Part shown: in pieces, positions 61,455 to 64,000 of the stretch | How the letters are laid out: every line of letters begins with the position of its first letter | Numbering within the stretch: the stretch's first letter is position 1 | NCBI RefSeq assembly: GCF_023074835.1 | Contig: NZ_JALLGW010000002.1 | Span: 186,001-250,000 of the forward strand | DNA: 64,000 bases | Direction of reading: 5' to 3' | Source of the DNA: Halomarina salina | GTDB taxonomy: Archaea; Halobacteriota; Halobacteria; Halobacteriales; Haloarculaceae | Translations under genes and position numbers: made by a program | Notes under the pieces: generated by a model | Seen by the model: the letters and a program-made list of their open reading frames with translations, nothing else | Told to the model about the DNA's origin: nothing | The model's database searches: none

Positions 61455-61861
61455 AGTTTGTCTGTCTGTCTCCGTCCGTCTCCGGCCGGTCGCACCCAGC
61501 GAACCGCACCGTTGCGCCACGCCCAGATGAGCCCGACGACGAGGACGCCGATGAATATCAACATCGGCACCAGCGCCGTTGCGAGGCCGACCTGCGACAC
61601 CGCGTCGCGGTAGATGACCGTCCACGGGAAGATGAGGACCGTCTCGATGTCGAAGACGACGAACAGCAACGCGACCATGTAGTACTGGATGTTGAACCGG
61701 ATGCGCGTGTTCCCCGTCGGGACCTCACCGGACTCGTAGACGGCGGTTTTCCCTTGTTCCGGCACGGTGGGGCGGATGAGTGCGGACAGAGCGATCATCC
61801 CCAGCGGGATGCCGACCGCGACCACCCCCAGCGCGCCGACTGCTATCCACGGGTTACTCAT
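61451..61861 (-). CDS. nuoA: NADH dehydrogenase-like complex subunit A
   Basis: 136 residues from the ATG at 61861. Three membrane helices; the FNIQYYMVALLFVVFDIETVLIFPW segment, in parts, carries the conserved FDIE acidic pair, and YESGEVPTGNTRIRF is the quinone-channel loop. First gene of the nuo operon. A TATA box lies at 61895-61903. Confidence 0.95.
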   Translation of the reverse strand: MSNPWIAVGALGVVAVGIPLGMIALSALIRPTVPEQGKTAVYESGEVPTGNTRIRFNIQYYMVALLFVVFDIETVLIFPWTVIYRDAVSQVGLATALVPMLIFIGVLVVGLIWAWRNGAVRWVRPAGDGRRQTDKL

Positions 61862-61894
61862 TAGTGGTATCGTATGGCGGCTTGGATGGGGCCG

Positions 61895-61903
61895 CATATA
61901 AGG
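61895..61903 (-). promoter_or_regulatory. TATA box of the nuo operon
   Basis: Minus-strand CCTTATATG, centred about 38 bp before the nuoA ATG, predicts a 5' leader of about 10 bases. Confidence 0.6.
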
Positions 61904-62092
61904 CTTGATTCTTCCGCGTGAAGCGGTTTGCGTCGGGTTTCGCCCGCCCCCGACGGTCACGATTCGCGGCCATCGTCGCCCCTACGCGCCGGTACACGGA
62001 GGGCCACCGCCGACGACCGGTCGCGCCGACGCGCCCGCCCGCCGAGACCACCCCACGGCGAGGCGACCGGCGGCGGGCCCGAGTCGTCACTA

Positions 62093-62710
62093 TCACCGCT
62101 GTTCGCGGAACGCCTCGGTTCCGGACTCGTGGAGGTCGCGCGACACCTCGCCGACCCCCTCGCGCAGGGCGTCGTGGTACGCCTCCAGTTCCGCCTCCAG
62201 TTCGGGGTGCGCACGCGCGAGCATCTGCACGACCGACAGCGCCGCGTTGAACGACTTGCCCGCGTCGACCGCGACCAGCGGTGCGCCCGTCGGCATCCCG
62301 ATGACCGAGTCGACGGACTTCTCCTGTACTGGCACGCCGACGACCGGGAGCGGGTACGCGAGCGACGCGACCATGTTCGGCAGGTCCGCCGCCTTCCCGC
62401 CCGCACCGGCGACGATAGCGTCCAGCCCCCGGTCGCGCGCCGTCGTCGCGTACGCGTCCATCAGGTCCGGCGTCCGGTGGGCGCTCACGACGTACGTCTC
62501 GAACGTGAACCGTGTCTCCGGCGGCGAGTCGGCGTCTGTCACCTCCGCGAACCCGAGTTCGGTGAGCGCCTCGTACGCGCCGTACATCACGTCGAGGTCC
62601 GAGTCCGACCCCATCACGATGCCCACCTCGGGCGTCTCCTCGGTCGGCCGGTCGCGCTCCGCTTCGGCGTGCAGGTCGTCGATGAGCGACTGCACCGAGT
62701 CCGTCGTCAT
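62093..62710 (-). CDS. purE: N5-carboxyaminoimidazole ribonucleotide mutase PurE
   Basis: 205 residues from the ATG at 62710. GIVMGSDSDLDVM is the nucleotide-binding start, VVSAHRTPDLM carries the active-site Ser/His, and GAGGKAADLPNMVASLAYPLPVVGVPV, in parts, and GMPTGAP are conserved. It has a helical N-terminal and C-terminal extension. It converts N5-CAIR to CAIR in purine synthesis. It follows purK on the same strand by 125 bp. Confidence 0.95.
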   Translation of the reverse strand: MTTDSVQSLIDDLHAEAERDRPTEETPEVGIVMGSDSDLDVMYGAYEALTELGFAEVTDADSPPETRFTFETYVVSAHRTPDLMDAYATTARDRGLDAIVAGAGGKAADLPNMVASLAYPLPVVGVPVQEKSVDSVIGMPTGAPLVAVDAGKSFNAALSVVQMLARAHPELEAELEAYHDALREGVGEVSRDLHESGTEAFREQR

Positions 62711-62835
62711 GTCCGAACGCGCGTGGGCGGGTCGCTTTGTGGTTGCGGTTGACGCAGGCGTCGACCGGGGTCCAGAGCGGACGGCGAGGAGGAAGCGGAA
62801 GTAGAACTGTAGAATCAGCGGAACGTACCGGAGAG

Positions 62836-63981
62836 TCAGCGGAACGTGACGGCGTCGCGGAGGTCGCGCGCGCGGTCGAGGGCCGCGTCGGCGTCGTCGC
62901 CGACGACGGTGACGTGTCCCATCTTCCGCAGCGGACGCGCCTCGCGCTTGCCGTACCAGTGGAGGTGCGCGTCGGGCGCGTCGAGGACCGACTCGACGCC
63001 CGAGAGCTCCGCGGGACCTGGCTCCTCGACGTCGCCCAGCAGGTTCGTCGTCACGCTCGCACCGCGACGCTCGGTCGACCCGAGCGGCCACCCCAGCACC
63101 GAGCGGGCGTGCTGTTCGAACTGCGAGGCGTGTGCACCCTCGATGGTCCAGTGGCCGGAGTTGTGCGGGCGCGGCGCGATCTCGTTGACCAGTATCTCCT
63201 CGTCCACCTGGAACAGTTCGATACCGAACACGCCGCGGCCGTCCATCGCGTCCAGCACGTCGGTCGCCACCTCGCGGGCGCGCTCCGCGACCGCATCGCT
63301 CGTCCGCGCCGGCTGGACGCTCTCGCGCAGAATCTCGTCCTCGTGGACCGTCTCGGTGACCGGGTACGTCGCCGTCTCGCCGTCCGCCCCGCGGACGCCG
63401 ATGACCGACAGTTCGCGCTCGAACGGGACCATCGCCTCCGCGAGCGCGTCGCTCCCGAGTTCGTCGAGCGCGTCCGCGGCGGCATCCGATCCCTCGACGG
63501 GGAGGTTGCCCCGGCCGTCGTAGCCGCCCTCGCGGGCTTTCAGCATCACGGGCCAGCCGAGGTCCTCGCCCGCCTCGCGCAGGTCGGCCTCGTCCGCGAC
63601 GGCGCGGTACTCGGGAACCGGGACGCCCGCGTCGTCGAGCCACCGTTTCTCCCGGAGTTTGTCCTGCGTCCGCGCGAGCGTCTCCGGGTCCGGGTGGACG
63701 GGCGTCCCCGTCTCCTCGCGGACGCGTTCGAGCAGGTCGGCGTCGGCGAGCTCTATCTCGTAGGTCAGCACGTCGACGCGGTCGGCGAGCGAGAACACCG
63801 CCTCCTCGTCGTCGAAGTCGGCCGCGACGGTGTCGCCGACGACGGGAGCGGCCGGTGGGTCGGGCGTCGGGTCGAGCGCGACCACGCCCACGCCGAGCGG
63901 ACCGGCGGCCTCCCCGAGCATCCGTGCGAGCTGGCCGCCGCCGACGACGCCGACGGTCGGGCCTGGTGTCGTGAGCTTCAT
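62836..63981 (-). CDS. purK: N5-carboxyaminoimidazole ribonucleotide synthase PurK
   Basis: 381 residues. ATP-grasp enzyme: GVVGGGQLARMLGEAAGPLG at the start, WPVMLKAREGGYDGRGN (ATP lid), FQVDEEILVNEIAPRPHNSGHWTIEGA, in parts. It makes N5-CAIR from AIR, ATP and bicarbonate, giving the PurE substrate. The last codons of the gene (ACGTTCCGC TGA on the minus strand) are repeated 21 bp downstream. The ATG at 63981 is 19 bases from the window's end, so its promoter is not seen. Confidence 0.95.
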   Translation of the reverse strand: MKLTTPGPTVGVVGGGQLARMLGEAAGPLGVGVVALDPTPDPPAAPVVGDTVAADFDDEEAVFSLADRVDVLTYEIELADADLLERVREETGTPVHPDPETLARTQDKLREKRWLDDAGVPVPEYRAVADEADLREAGEDLGWPVMLKAREGGYDGRGNLPVEGSDAAADALDELGSDALAEAMVPFERELSVIGVRGADGETATYPVTETVHEDEILRESVQPARTSDAVAERAREVATDVLDAMDGRGVFGIELFQVDEEILVNEIAPRPHNSGHWTIEGAHASQFEQHARSVLGWPLGSTERRGASVTTNLLGDVEEPGPAELSGVESVLDAPDAHLHWYGKREARPLRKMGHVTVVGDDADAALDRARDLRDAVTFR

Positions 63982-64000
63982 GCCGGCCTCTCCCGACGGC

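Noticed and set aside
61928-62250. Plus-strand ORFs between nuoA and purE
   Set aside because: Arg/Pro-rich composition and overlap with purE on the other strand.

Overview
The window is a chromosomal segment of a halophilic archaeon (class Halobacteria). The evidence is high G+C sequence, strongly acidic proteins, a PAN proteasome ATPase, archaeal family-B DNA polymerase, Mre11/Rad50, DtxR- and Bat(HTH_10)-type regulators, Tat-exported lipoproteins, TATA boxes about 26 bp before start codons (leaderless mRNAs), and a Nuo complex lacking the NADH-oxidising subunits. No rRNA, tRNA or CRISPR array was recognised.

Layout. 1-5680: a surface-polysaccharide module (partial polysaccharide deacetylase, GT2 membrane glycosyltransferase with a small overlapping leader ORF, Tat-exported GH26-type hydrolase, YdjM-like membrane protein) with an alpha/beta hydrolase inside it. 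5720-16000: mostly single genes: aldo/keto reductase, Rieske protein, MFS transporter, TrmB-like regulator, a 29-codon ORF coupled to an unknown protein, beta-propeller protein, TatA, a phosphoribosyltransferase-HAD fusion, a Bat-type regulator, a DtxR regulator beside a ferritin-like protein, and a second alpha/beta hydrolase. 16100-19740: sufC-sufB-sufD. 19890-28550: DNA polymerase B, three small genes, mre11-rad50, small regulators. 28700-33660: PAN, then a cytochrome oxidase cluster (coxA with small membrane proteins, including a 31-residue one).

33750-39790 is a branched-chain-amino-acid-type ABC transporter operon (substrate-binding lipoprotein, two permeases, two ATPases) ending in a thioredoxin-like protein. 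Acetyl-CoA synthetase and the methylmalonyl-CoA mutase large subunit follow. 43940-48490: an ABC-2 exporter pair, a CBS-ParB/Srx fusion, a degenerate intergenic repeat, and a RCK_N-DHH phosphoesterase. 48600-61860 is the respiratory nuo operon, transcribed right to left as A-B-CD-H-I / J1-J2-K-L-M-N. Many junctions overlap or abut. It is split between nuoI and nuoJ1 by about 2.5 kb holding an IS1341-type (TnpB-only) element. 62090-63980 holds purE and purK.

The most unusual region is that insertion. The element ends exactly at the nuoI stop codon. Its tnpB carries one in-frame amber codon at codon 18 with otherwise intact RuvC and zinc-finger motifs. A second hairpin with the same geometry as the right-end (omega-RNA-type) hairpin, including a compensatory base change, lies 1.7 kb to the left. 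Other points of interest are a Shine-Dalgarno sequence buried in a hairpin before nuoCD, a leaderless 31-residue membrane miniprotein beside coxA, and the RCK_N-DHH and CBS-ParB fusions.
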